Origin: Pseudarthrobacter enclensis
Lineage (GTDB): Bacteria > Actinomycetota > Actinomycetes > Actinomycetales > Micrococcaceae
Length of the DNA: 64,000 nucleotides
Direction: 5' to 3'
Assembly (NCBI RefSeq): GCF_001457025.1
Contig: NZ_KQ758604.1
Span: 1-64,000 of the forward strand
Shown here: piece by piece, positions 8,535 through 17,197 of the stretch
Layout: the number at the start of each line of letters is the position of its first letter
Position numbering within the stretch: the stretch's first letter is position 1
Program-made: the position numbers and the translations under genes
Notes under the pieces: model-generated
What the model saw: the letters and a program-made list of their open reading frames with translations, nothing else
Databases searched by the model: none
Told to the model about the DNA's origin: nothing

Positions 8535-11153
8535 GTGAAGGCAATCCGCAGGTTTACGGTCCGTACAGTCCTCCCCGAACCCATCCGGCCGCTGGCCCGG
8601 CTGGCAAGCAACCTCCGGTGGTCCTGGCACCGCCCCACGCGGGAACTTTTCGCGGGCCTCCACCCCGCCCTGTGGGAGGAAAGCGGCCAGGATCCGGTGG
8701 GTTTCCTGGGCATGATCAGCCGGGAGGAACTGCAGCGGCTGGCCACCAACCAGGCGGTGGTGGACAAGGTCCGTGCGGCCGAGGAGGACCTGGACCGGTA
8801 CCTCGAAGAGCCCCGCTGGTACCAGGGACTGGGCCCGGACGCCCCGGCCTCCATTGCCTACTTCTCCCCCGAGTTCGGCATCACCGAAGTGCTGCCCCAG
8901 TACTCGGGCGGCCTGGGCATCCTGGCCGGCGACCACCTGAAGGCGGCTTCGGACCTTGGCGTTCCGCTGATCGGCGTCGGCCTGCTCTACCAGGCCGGCT
9001 ACTTCAAGCAGTCCCTGTCCCGCGATGCCTGGCAGCAGGAAACCTATCCGGTACTGGATCCGGACGGGCTGCCGCTGACCCTGCTGCGTGAACCGTCGCC
9101 GGACGGCAACGGCCGGGCAGTGCAGGTTTCGCTGCCGCTGCCCAACGGACGCCGGCTGCTGGCACACATCTGGCGGGCCGACGTCGGACGCGTCCCCCTG
9201 CTGCTCCTGGACTCCAACGTGCCGGGCAACGACGACGCCGCCCGCAGCATCACGGACCGGCTGTACGGCGGCGGCGGCGACCACCGGCTCCAGCAGGAGC
9301 TGCTGCTGGGCATGGGCGGCGTCAAGGCGCTGCGTGCCTTCCAGAAACTCACCGGCACCGCGGCGCCGGAGGTGTTCCACACCAACGAAGGGCACGCCGG
9401 TTTCCTGGGCATTGAACGCATCCAGGAACTCATGTCCGGGGACCAGGCCCTCACCTTCGACGAAGCCCTCGCCGCAGGCCGCGCCTCCACGGTGTTCACC
9501 ACCCACACCCCGGTGCCGGCAGGCATCGACAGGTTCGAGATCGCCCAGATCAGCCACTTCTTCCAGGCCGGGCTGGCTCCCGATGTCCCGGTGGACCGCA
9601 TCCTCGAGCTGGGCCGGGAAAACTACGCGGAGGGCAACCCCGCGGTCTTCAACATGGCGGTGATGGGCCTTCGCCTCGCGCAGCGGGCCAATGGCGTGGC
9701 CAAGCTGCACGGCGAGGTGTCCCGCGGCATGTTCTCGGCCCTGTGGCCGGGCTTCGACCACTCCGAGGTCCCCATCACGTCCGTGACCAACGGCGTCCAC
9801 GTCCCCACGTGGGTGGACAGCCGGATTTCCAAGCTTGCCCGCGACCAGTTCGGCAGCGAGGCGGAGGCCAACGGCCGCTGGGACCTGGCCTACAACGTCA
9901 GCGACGCCGATGTCTGGGCCCTGCGGCGTGAGCTGCGGTCCGCGCTGGTGGACGATGTCCGCCGCCGGCTGCGCGCTTCGTGGAAGAAGCGCGGCGCGGC
10001 AGACGCGGAACTGGGCTGGACCGAGCATGTCCTGGACCCGGATGTGCTCACCATCGGGTTTGCCCGCCGCGTCCCCACCTACAAGCGGCTGACGCTGATG
10101 CTGCGTGAACCGGAGCGGTTGAAGGCGCTGCTGCTGCACAAGGACCACCCCATCCAGCTGGTCATCGCGGGCAAGTCCCACCCCGCGGACGACGCCGGCA
10201 AGAAGATGATCCAGGACCTGGTCCGGTTCACCGACGACCCAGAGGTCCGCCACCGGATCGCCTTCCTGCCGAACTATGACATCGCCATGGCACGCACGCT
10301 GTTCCCCGGGTGCGACGTGTGGCTGAACAACCCGCTGCGGCCTCTGGAGGCCTGCGGCACCTCCGGCATGAAGGCGGCGCTGAACGGATCGCTGAACCTG
10401 TCCGTCCTGGACGGCTGGTGGGACGAGATGTACGACGGCGAGAACGGCTGGGCCATCCCCACCGCCAACAACGGCGCGTCCCCCGAGGAACGCGACGACA
10501 TCGAGGCCGCCGCGCTGTACGAACTGCTCGAAACCCAGGTGGCGCCCCGGTTCTACGGCAGCACCGTGTCTGCGGCCGCGGGGGCTGCCGGGCCGTCGAC
10601 GTCGGGCGCCGAGCGGGTGCCGACGCACTGGGTGTCCATGATCAAGCACACCCTGTCCCACCTGGGCCCGCAGGTTTCGGCCGAACGCATGCTCCGCGAC
10701 TACGTCAACATCCTCTACCGTCCCGCGGCCGAGGCCGGCCGGAGCGCCAGCGCAGCCAACTACCTGGAAGCCCGCTCGCTCGCGTCCTGGACCGCCAAGG
10801 TGCGCTCGGCGTGGCCGCAGGTGCACGTGGAGCACGTGGACTCGGTGGGAGTTTCCGAGGACCCGCAGATCGGCGATACCCTCCAGGTCAACGCCTATGT
10901 GGCGCTCAACAGCCTCACTCCGGAGGACGTGTACGTAGAGGTGGCCTACGGCAGGGCCGAGGAAAGCGACAACCTCACGGACATCACCCTGATGGAACTG
11001 CAGGTGAAGGAGGATCTCGGCAGCGGCCGCCACCTGTTCAGCGGCTCCCTGGTGATCGACCGCTCAGGCCCGTTCGGTTACACGGTGCGGGTGCTGCCGC
11101 GGCATGAAGGCCTGGCATCCAAGGCGGAACTGGGGTTGATCGTCAACGCGTAG
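8535..11153 (+). CDS. glgP: Alpha-glucan (glycogen) phosphorylase
   Basis: Releases glucose-1-phosphate from alpha-1,4-glucans, using PLP. The conserved start of the actinobacterial family (K-A-x-R-R-F-T-V-R) begins at GTG 8535, giving 872 aa; the frame is open back to 8439 and a GTG at 8526 is the alternative. The PLP lysine lies in GTSGMKAALNGS (K613). Glucan-binding N-terminal features such as NLRWSW and the substrate loop EFGITE are also visible. It is divergent from the glgE operon, so synthesis and degradation of the glucan are encoded back to back. Confidence 0.93.
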   Translation: MKAIRRFTVRTVLPEPIRPLARLASNLRWSWHRPTRELFAGLHPALWEESGQDPVGFLGMISREELQRLATNQAVVDKVRAAEEDLDRYLEEPRWYQGLGPDAPASIAYFSPEFGITEVLPQYSGGLGILAGDHLKAASDLGVPLIGVGLLYQAGYFKQSLSRDAWQQETYPVLDPDGLPLTLLREPSPDGNGRAVQVSLPLPNGRRLLAHIWRADVGRVPLLLLDSNVPGNDDAARSITDRLYGGGGDHRLQQELLLGMGGVKALRAFQKLTGTAAPEVFHTNEGHAGFLGIERIQELMSGDQALTFDEALAAGRASTVFTTHTPVPAGIDRFEIAQISHFFQAGLAPDVPVDRILELGRENYAEGNPAVFNMAVMGLRLAQRANGVAKLHGEVSRGMFSALWPGFDHSEVPITSVTNGVHVPTWVDSRISKLARDQFGSEAEANGRWDLAYNVSDADVWALRRELRSALVDDVRRRLRASWKKRGAADAELGWTEHVLDPDVLTIGFARRVPTYKRLTLMLREPERLKALLLHKDHPIQLVIAGKSHPADDAGKKMIQDLVRFTDDPEVRHRIAFLPNYDIAMARTLFPGCDVWLNNPLRPLEACGTSGMKAALNGSLNLSVLDGWWDEMYDGENGWAIPTANNGASPEERDDIEAAALYELLETQVAPRFYGSTVSAAAGAAGPSTSGAERVPTHWVSMIKHTLSHLGPQVSAERMLRDYVNILYRPAAEAGRSASAANYLEARSLASWTAKVRSAWPQVHVEHVDSVGVSEDPQIGDTLQVNAYVALNSLTPEDVYVEVAYGRAEESDNLTDITLMELQVKEDLGSGRHLFSGSLVIDRSGPFGYTVRVLPRHEGLASKAELGLIVNA

Positions 11154-11229
11154 ACCTGCGCCCTGACAGGAATGCCTCCCGGCGGGTACGTGTCCTTGGA
11201 AGGGCACTCAACCGACCCAGGAGGATCCA

Positions 11230-13017
11230 ATGTCAGAACGCACCGTGGCCGACGTGATCGTTCACCGGCTCACCGTCTGGGGCGTGGACCGCGTCTTCGG
11301 GTACAGCGGGGACGGTATCAACGGGTTCATGGGTGCGCTGCGCCGTTCCGCCGGACGGGTGGGGTTCATCCAGGCGCGGCACGAGGAGAACGCCGCGTTC
11401 ATGGCGGTGGGCCATGCCAAGTACACCGGCGGCATAGGAGTGGTCACCTCCACGCAGGGGCCGGGCGCGGTGCACCTCCTCAACGGCCTGTACGACGCCA
11501 AGCTGGACGGCGTACCGGTGGTGGCCATCGTGGGGCAGCAGAGCCGCACGGTGCTCGGATCGGCTTACATGCAGGAAATCGACCTGGTGCCGCTGTTCAA
11601 AGATGTGGCGTCCCGGTTCGTGCAGCTGGTCAGCGTGCCGGAGCAGGTTCCCATGGTGCTGGACCGGGCGTTCCGGACGGCCCGGGCAACATCGTCGCCC
11701 TGCGTGGTTATTGTTCCCCATGACCTCCAGTCCGCGGCAGCGCCGGACCTGGAGCAGGAGCATGGAATCGTCGTGACCGCACCGTCGTGGGCTGCCGCTG
11801 CCACGATGCCGCGCGAGGCTGACCTTGATGCTGCCGCCGCCCTGCTCAATTCCGCCGAGCGCGTGGCGCTGCTGGTGGGCCAGGGCGCCAAAAACGCCTC
11901 AGCCGAAGTGGTGGCCATCGCCGAAAAGCTGGGTGCGGGCATTGCCACCAGCCTGCTGGGCAAGCCGTACGTGGATGAGACGTTGCCATTCGTGGCGGGA
12001 CCCATGGGCCACCTGGGGACGACGGCCAGCGCCCATCTGCTGGGCAACTGCGATGCCCTGCTCATTGTGGGATCCAACGACCCCTGGACCGAGTTCTACC
12101 CGCCGCCCGGGGCGGCGCGGGCCGTTCAGGTCGACATCGACGAAAAGAAGATCGGCAACCGGTACCCGGTGGAGGTAGGCCTGGCCGGGGACGCCGCGGC
12201 CGCCCTGGCCGCCCTGGACACCCGGCTGGAGCACCGGCCGCATGGAGAGTGGCGCTCCTCGGTGGAGGCGGAGGTCAGCCGCTGGCGCATCCTCGCTGCC
12301 GACCGGGCGGCTGTACCGGCGGTGCCCGTCAACCCCGAACGCGTAGTCCGTGAGCTGAACGGAAGGCTCCCCGCGGACGCCCAGGTGAGTATCGACGTCG
12401 GAAGCTGCGTCTACTGGTATGCCCGCCAGCTGGTCCTGCCGCCGGGCGTCCCTGCGCACCTGTCCGGCACACTGGCCAGCATGGGGTGCGCCATCCCGTA
12501 TGGCCTCGCCGCCAAGCTCGCCCATCCCGGGCGGCCGGTGGTTGCCCTGGCCGGTGACGGTGCGATGCAGATGGCGGGCGCGGCGGAACTGGTCACCGTG
12601 GCCCACCGCTGGCAGCAGTGGCAGGATCCGCGGTTCGTGGTGTGCGTCTTCAACAACCGGGAGCTGGCGGAGGTGACCTGGGAACAGCGGGAGTCCGAGG
12701 CGGAGCCGCGGTTCGGAGACAGCCAGGAGCTCCCCAACTTCCCGTTCGCCGCCTATGCCCGGCTGTTGGGGTTGGAGGGCATCCTCGTGGACGACCCCGA
12801 AGACCTCGGGGATGCCTGGGACCGGGCCTTTGCAGCGGACCGGCCGGTGGTCATCGAGGTGCTGACGGATCCTGAGGTTCCGCTGCTGCCGCCGTTCCCG
12901 GCGGGGCGGGAGAAAGCGGACAGCATGCGCAAGGGACTGGACGCGGAGGACGACGCCGGTCACGCCCGGGCGCTGCTGGACACCTACGCGGCGCAGGAAG
13001 AACGCCCCGGCGGCTAA
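11230..13017 (+). CDS. TPP-dependent enzyme, pyruvate oxidase-like
   Basis: 595-residue three-domain TPP enzyme. The N-terminal Pyr domain has the catalytic glutamate in RHEENAAF (E52). A central Rossmann-like domain follows. The C-terminal PP domain has GDGAMQ (442-447) and a closing NN about 30 residues later, the Mg/TPP motif. The overall pattern resembles PoxB-type pyruvate oxidases/dehydrogenases more than acetolactate synthase, but substrate cannot be fixed from sequence. A strong AGGAGG at 11219-11224 supports ATG 11230. It lies downstream of glgP on the same strand after a 76-bp gap and is convergent with the barstar gene (6-bp gap). Confidence 0.85.
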   Translation: MSERTVADVIVHRLTVWGVDRVFGYSGDGINGFMGALRRSAGRVGFIQARHEENAAFMAVGHAKYTGGIGVVTSTQGPGAVHLLNGLYDAKLDGVPVVAIVGQQSRTVLGSAYMQEIDLVPLFKDVASRFVQLVSVPEQVPMVLDRAFRTARATSSPCVVIVPHDLQSAAAPDLEQEHGIVVTAPSWAAAATMPREADLDAAAALLNSAERVALLVGQGAKNASAEVVAIAEKLGAGIATSLLGKPYVDETLPFVAGPMGHLGTTASAHLLGNCDALLIVGSNDPWTEFYPPPGAARAVQVDIDEKKIGNRYPVEVGLAGDAAAALAALDTRLEHRPHGEWRSSVEAEVSRWRILAADRAAVPAVPVNPERVVRELNGRLPADAQVSIDVGSCVYWYARQLVLPPGVPAHLSGTLASMGCAIPYGLAAKLAHPGRPVVALAGDGAMQMAGAAELVTVAHRWQQWQDPRFVVCVFNNRELAEVTWEQRESEAEPRFGDSQELPNFPFAAYARLLGLEGILVDDPEDLGDAWDRAFAADRPVVIEVLTDPEVPLLPPFPAGREKADSMRKGLDAEDDAGHARALLDTYAAQEERPGG

Positions 13018-13023
13018 GGCGGG

Positions 13024-13380
13024 TCAGAGCAGGACTGCGGTCACTGCCAGGTCCTTGCCCGCATAGCGTTCGGCATCCTGCAGGATCTCGCAGATGACGC
13101 CGAACGACCGGTCTGCCCGGAAGGGTGCGGCTACCTGCCACAGCACGGTGACGGGCGGGTTGCCGTTGTCCGTGATGCTGTCTGCGAAGTCGTGCAGCGA
13201 ATCATTCAGGGCGTCGAGGTTGACTCCATAGTGCTCGGGGAAGCTCAGGACTTCGCCGAAGGTTTCCAGGACGGCCCGCTTGCTCTCCGCCGGGGGTATC
13301 ACCAGGCTGCGCCTCCCGGCGTCCGCCACCTGGTCCTTGAGTTCCTCGAGGGTCCAGGTGTCGCCGGAGTAAATCTTCAT
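13024..13380 (-). CDS. Barstar-family ribonuclease inhibitor
   Basis: 118-residue barstar-like protein starting MKIYSGDTWTLEELK. The signature YGVNLDALNDSL, characteristic of barstars (helix and acidic surface that plug the RNase active site), is at about residues 58-69. I use ATG 13380; the open frame extends upstream through the RNase gene in a different frame and is not meaningful there. It begins 7 bp after the stop of the barnase-like RNase gene, so the two are surely co-transcribed and form an RNase/inhibitor pair. It is expected to be cytoplasmic, protecting the producer from its own RNase. Confidence 0.88.
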   Translation of the reverse strand: MKIYSGDTWTLEELKDQVADAGRRSLVIPPAESKRAVLETFGEVLSFPEHYGVNLDALNDSLHDFADSITDNGNPPVTVLWQVAAPFRADRSFGVICEILQDAERYAGKDLAVTAVLL

Positions 13381-13387
13381 GGGGGTG

Positions 13388-13900
13388 CTAGCTGCCTTCC
13401 GTGATGAACGAGAACGATTCGTAGTGGTCGTCGGTGTAGTACTTTTCGCCGTCCGCGCCGGCAACGATCCTGCGGGCACCGCGGTCCCCCTCACCAGGGG
13501 TGGGGACGGTGTATTCGCGGTAGTAGCCGCGGTCGCGGCGGGGCAGGATGCCCTCGAAGTTGCCGAAGGTCTGGTCGTCCTGGCTGTACCGGTATGGGCC
13601 GCCGGCCCGGATCAGGGCCAGGACCCTGCGCCCCTCGGCAGGCAGCGCGGACTCCGGGATGGCCGGGAGCCGTGACGGGTTCTTGGCGGCCGTTGCCGTC
13701 TTCCCCGGCGTCGCAGCTCCCGCCGACGCCGGGGCTTCCGGTGCCGCGGACCGTGAGGCGGCGGAGGCCCCGGCACTCGGGGCGGGGGCCGGCGCCGTTC
13801 CTTCCAGCAACTGGCCCAGGACCCCCTGGCCGCCGAAGAAGAGCACCGCCACCACCACGACGGCGGCGAGCAGCAGGGGCAGGATGGTGCGGTTGCGCAT
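13388..13900 (-). CDS. Secreted or anchored guanyl-specific ribonuclease (barnase / RNase Sa type)
   Basis: 170 residues. A hydrophobic N-terminal segment (about 5-24) acts as signal or anchor; a Pro/Ala/Ser/Thr-rich spacer (about 34-80) precedes a C-terminal microbial RNase domain (about 85-170). The catalytic triad of the family is visible: E129 (YREYTV), R143/R144 (GARRIV) and H159 (TDDHYESF). It cleaves RNA after G in the family. It starts 13 bp after glgX and is followed by its barstar-type inhibitor. No clear AXA cleavage site is visible, so it may stay membrane-tethered. Confidence 0.88.
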   Translation of the reverse strand: MRNRTILPLLLAAVVVVAVLFFGGQGVLGQLLEGTAPAPAPSAGASAASRSAAPEAPASAGAATPGKTATAAKNPSRLPAIPESALPAEGRRVLALIRAGGPYRYSQDDQTFGNFEGILPRRDRGYYREYTVPTPGEGDRGARRIVAGADGEKYYTDDHYESFSFITEGS

Positions 13901-13913
13901 GATGGTTCCCGGC

Positions 13914-16025
13914 CTAGAGGGTGCGGTAGATGCTGATGGAGTTGGCCTCCACCAGGTCCTTCTCCCCGGACGCCACGCGGCCGCCCTGCCGGGATTCGTG
14001 CAGCGCGGATGTGGTGAGGCGGAGTTCGAACAGGCGCGGCGCGGTGCCTTTGGCGGCCGGCCGGGGAAGGGTGATAGTGATGTTCGTCCCTGTCCCGTTC
14101 ACTACCACCAGGCCTTCGAGTTCGCCGTCCTCCGAGCCGAGGAGGAGCTGCATCACCCGGTGCTGCGGGTCGTTCCAGCGGTCCATGGACATGGGCTGGC
14201 CGTTGTGGTCGAACCAGTAAAGGTAGGACTGTTCGTGCAGGACGGGGAAATGGTGCGGCTGGGCGGCCAGGAACTCCTTGCGGAGCCGGATGTACCGCTT
14301 GGTGCTGCGGAGCATCTCGTGGGATTCGGGGGTCCGGGTCCAGTCGAGCCAGGTGATGGCGTTGTCCTGGCAGTACGCGTTGTTGTTGCCCTGCTGGGTG
14401 CGCGCCAGCTCGTCGCCGGCGGTGATCATGGGCACGCCCAGGGAGATCATCAGGGACGCCATCATGTTGCGGCGGGACTGGGCGCGGCGGGCAAGGATTT
14501 CCCCGTTTTCGGTGGGGCCTTCCACTCCGTGGTTGTAGCTGCGGTTGTCGCCGTGCCCGTCGCGGTTCTGTTCGCCGTTGGCCTCGTTGTGCTTCCGGTC
14601 GTAGGACACCAGGTCGTTCAGCGTGAAACCGTCATGCGCGGTGACGTAGTTGACCGAGGCCAGCCGGGAGCGGCCGGAGGCTTCGAACAGCGCTGCTGAT
14701 CCGGACAGTGCGTCAGCGAGTTTCGCCACCGAACCACCTTGGCCGCCGGATTCCAGGGCGGCCCGGTCTGCCAGCCAGAAGGACCGGACGGAGTCGCGGA
14801 AGTGGTCGTTCCAGTCAGCCCACCCAGCCGGGAAACGTCCCGTCTGCCAGCCCCCGTAACCCACGTCCCATGGTTCGGCGATGAGTTTGACGTCGGAGAG
14901 GACCGGGTCCGCGGCGATGCCCACCAGGAACGGGTGCTGTGGATCGAAGTCGTTGTCGGCGTTGCGGCAGAGGGTGACGGCCAGGTCGAAGCGGAACCCG
15001 TCGATGTGGAACTCGTCCACCCAGTAGCGCAGCGAATCAAGGACCAGCTGGACAACCCGGGGTTCGCTGAAGTTGAGGCTGTTGCCGCAGCCCGTGGTGT
15101 CGATGTATTTCCCGTGGCCGTCGGTCCGGTAGTACCTGTTTTCCGCCAGCCCCCGGAAGCTGGTGGTCTGTCCGTCCGGCCCGCCTTCGGCGGTGTGGTT
15201 GTAGACGACGTCCAGGATGACCTCGAGCCCGGCTGAGTGGAGGGCCTTGACCATGCGCTTGAACTCGTCCTGTACCGCCTGCGGGCCGGCGTCCTGGGCG
15301 GCGCGGGTGGCGTAGCCGGGGTGCGGGGCGAAGAACGCCGCGGTGTTATAGCCCCAGTAGTTGGTCAGTCCGAGGTCCTGCAGGTGTGGTTCATCCAGGT
15401 GGAAGTGGACCGGCAGGAGCTGTACGGCGGTGATGCCCAGCCCCTTGAAGTACTCGACGACGGCGGGGTGGGCCATGCCGGCATAGGTGCCGCGGAGTTC
15501 CGCCGGCACATCGGGGTGCAGCTGGGTCTGGCCGCGGACGTGGGCCTCGTAAATGATGGTGTTGCGCCAGGGAAGCCGCAGCCTGCCGTCAGCTTCCCAG
15601 TCGAACGTGCTGTCCGTCCGGGCGCTGGTCACCAGCCCGCCGCGCTGGTCCACGGCGCGGCCGTAAGGGTCCAGCAGCGGGCGGGCGCCGTCGTCGTCCA
15701 GGTCCGCTGCGGGAACCGGCACGGGCAGCGGCTGCGCCCCCGACGCCGGGCGGAAACCATACCGTGAGCCGGCGGGCAGGTGCTCGACGATGCCGTGGTG
15801 GACGCCCTGGGTGACGTTCGGCAGCGGCTGGACGCGCCACTCGCCGCCCGGCGCGCTGTAGACGATTTCCAGGCTGGCCACGCCGGGGGCATAGCAGGCG
15901 ACGTTGGCGCGGCCGCGGGGAGCCGGACGGGACCCGTCCGATTCCGCGCGCGGAACGCTGACACCGAGGGGAACAGCCGTTGAGGCGTCCATGGTGGAAG
16001 CGGTGTCGAAGAGCGGCATGACCAT
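13914..16025 (-). CDS. glgX: Glycogen debranching enzyme
   Basis: GH13 isoamylase-type enzyme that removes alpha-1,6 branches left by GlgP. 703 residues, with an N-terminal CBM48-like part and a barrel with nucleophile D347 (GFRFDLA), acid/base E384 (IAEPWD) and D465 (AHDGFT). Two in-frame ATGs compete: 16025, and 16019, which is better spaced from the AGG at about 16029-16033. It heads a minus-strand unit with the RNase and barstar genes, close to the other glucan genes. Confidence 0.93.
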   Translation of the reverse strand: MVMPLFDTASTMDASTAVPLGVSVPRAESDGSRPAPRGRANVACYAPGVASLEIVYSAPGGEWRVQPLPNVTQGVHHGIVEHLPAGSRYGFRPASGAQPLPVPVPAADLDDDGARPLLDPYGRAVDQRGGLVTSARTDSTFDWEADGRLRLPWRNTIIYEAHVRGQTQLHPDVPAELRGTYAGMAHPAVVEYFKGLGITAVQLLPVHFHLDEPHLQDLGLTNYWGYNTAAFFAPHPGYATRAAQDAGPQAVQDEFKRMVKALHSAGLEVILDVVYNHTAEGGPDGQTTSFRGLAENRYYRTDGHGKYIDTTGCGNSLNFSEPRVVQLVLDSLRYWVDEFHIDGFRFDLAVTLCRNADNDFDPQHPFLVGIAADPVLSDVKLIAEPWDVGYGGWQTGRFPAGWADWNDHFRDSVRSFWLADRAALESGGQGGSVAKLADALSGSAALFEASGRSRLASVNYVTAHDGFTLNDLVSYDRKHNEANGEQNRDGHGDNRSYNHGVEGPTENGEILARRAQSRRNMMASLMISLGVPMITAGDELARTQQGNNNAYCQDNAITWLDWTRTPESHEMLRSTKRYIRLRKEFLAAQPHHFPVLHEQSYLYWFDHNGQPMSMDRWNDPQHRVMQLLLGSEDGELEGLVVVNGTGTNITITLPRPAAKGTAPRLFELRLTTSALHESRQGGRVASGEKDLVEANSISIYRTL

Positions 16026-16117
16026 TACCTAAATAGTAGCCGCCGGCGGCACCTGGCCTGCGCCAACGTCACAGAACAGCGGTAACCCGCAGGGTCTGCG
16101 CGGGAACCCGGCGGAGG

Positions 16118-17107
16118 CTACTTCGCCGCGCGCTGGCGGGAGACCTCGTACAGCGTGATTCCCACCGCCATGGAGGCGTTCAGCGATTCCATGGCGGAGT
16201 CGATGGGGATCGAGACGATCTGGTCGCAGTTTTCCCGGACCAGGCGGCTGAGGCCTTTCCCTTCCGAACCCACCACAATGCACACGGGCTCGGTGGCCAG
16301 CGTCAGGTCCGGCAGCGAAACGTCGCCGTCACCGTCGAGCCCCAGCACGAAGATGCCCATGCTCTTGAACTGTTTGAGGGCGCTGTTGAGGTTGGAGGCA
16401 CGCGCCACCGGGACGCGGACCGCCGCGCCGGCGCTGGTCTTCCAGGCAGAGGCCGTGACGCCCACGGAACGGCGTTCGGGGACGATGACGCCGTGGCCGC
16501 TGAACGCTGACGCTGAGCGGATGATCGCGCCGAGGTTCCGGGGGTCGGTAATTCCGTCGAGGGCAACGAAGAGCGGGGCGTTGGCAATGTGGCCCTTCTT
16601 CCACTTGTCAACGGTTTCTTCGGCGAGCTCGTAGGCGTCCGCGTAGTCGTAGGGCGGGATCTGCAGGACGAGGCCCTGGTGGACGGCGTCCTCGGTCATC
16701 CGGTCCAGTTCCGGCTTGCTGGTCTCCAGCAGCGGGATGCCGCGCTCGGCGGCCAGCTTCAGGGATTCCTTGACCCGGTCATCCATTTCGATGCGGATGG
16801 CCACGTGCAGGGCTTTGGCGGGGATGCCGGCGCGCAGCGCCTCCACCACGGAGTTGCGTCCCGTGACCACTTCCTCCGTGGCGCGTCCCTTGGGGCCGGA
16901 CTTGCCGGCGCCGGCGCTGCGGGCACCGGCGTTGCGCTTGGCGGCGGAACGTTCGGAGAGCTGCTTGGCCTTGTGGGCCTTGTGGTAGACGCGGTCCTCC
17001 GCTTTGGGCGTGGGTCCCTTGCCTTCGAGGGCTTTGCGGCCATGGCCACCGGTTCCGACGGTCGGCCCCTTCTTCGCTTTAACCGATCGGCGACCATTGT
17101 TGGCCAT
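16118..17107 (-). CDS. rlmB: 23S rRNA (guanosine-2'-O-)-methyltransferase
   Basis: SpoU-family SAM-dependent rRNA 2'-O-methyltransferase, 329 aa. A basic, low-complexity N-terminal extension (about 1-75, rich in K, R, A, G) precedes the L30e-like substrate-binding domain. The knotted SPOUT domain shows motif 1 TDPRNLGAIIRSA, motif 2 VVGSEGKGLSR and motif 3 IPIDSAMESLNAS. AGGGTGG upstream supports ATG 17107. It is downstream of cysS, as in many actinobacteria. Confidence 0.92.
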   Translation of the reverse strand: MANNGRRSVKAKKGPTVGTGGHGRKALEGKGPTPKAEDRVYHKAHKAKQLSERSAAKRNAGARSAGAGKSGPKGRATEEVVTGRNSVVEALRAGIPAKALHVAIRIEMDDRVKESLKLAAERGIPLLETSKPELDRMTEDAVHQGLVLQIPPYDYADAYELAEETVDKWKKGHIANAPLFVALDGITDPRNLGAIIRSASAFSGHGVIVPERRSVGVTASAWKTSAGAAVRVPVARASNLNSALKQFKSMGIFVLGLDGDGDVSLPDLTLATEPVCIVVGSEGKGLSRLVRENCDQIVSIPIDSAMESLNASMAVGITLYEVSRQRAAK

Positions 17108-17197
17108 AGTGTTCCACCCTTGATTGTGTTGGCTGAGTCTGCCTAACAGTCTACTGACCCGGAAAAAATCCGCGGGGCCACGGCGGGCGGCGTACGG

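Noticed and set aside
8424..11033. 869-residue open frame antisense to glgP
   Set aside because: Its composition and lack of any domain mark it as a GC-driven shadow of the glgP coding frame.
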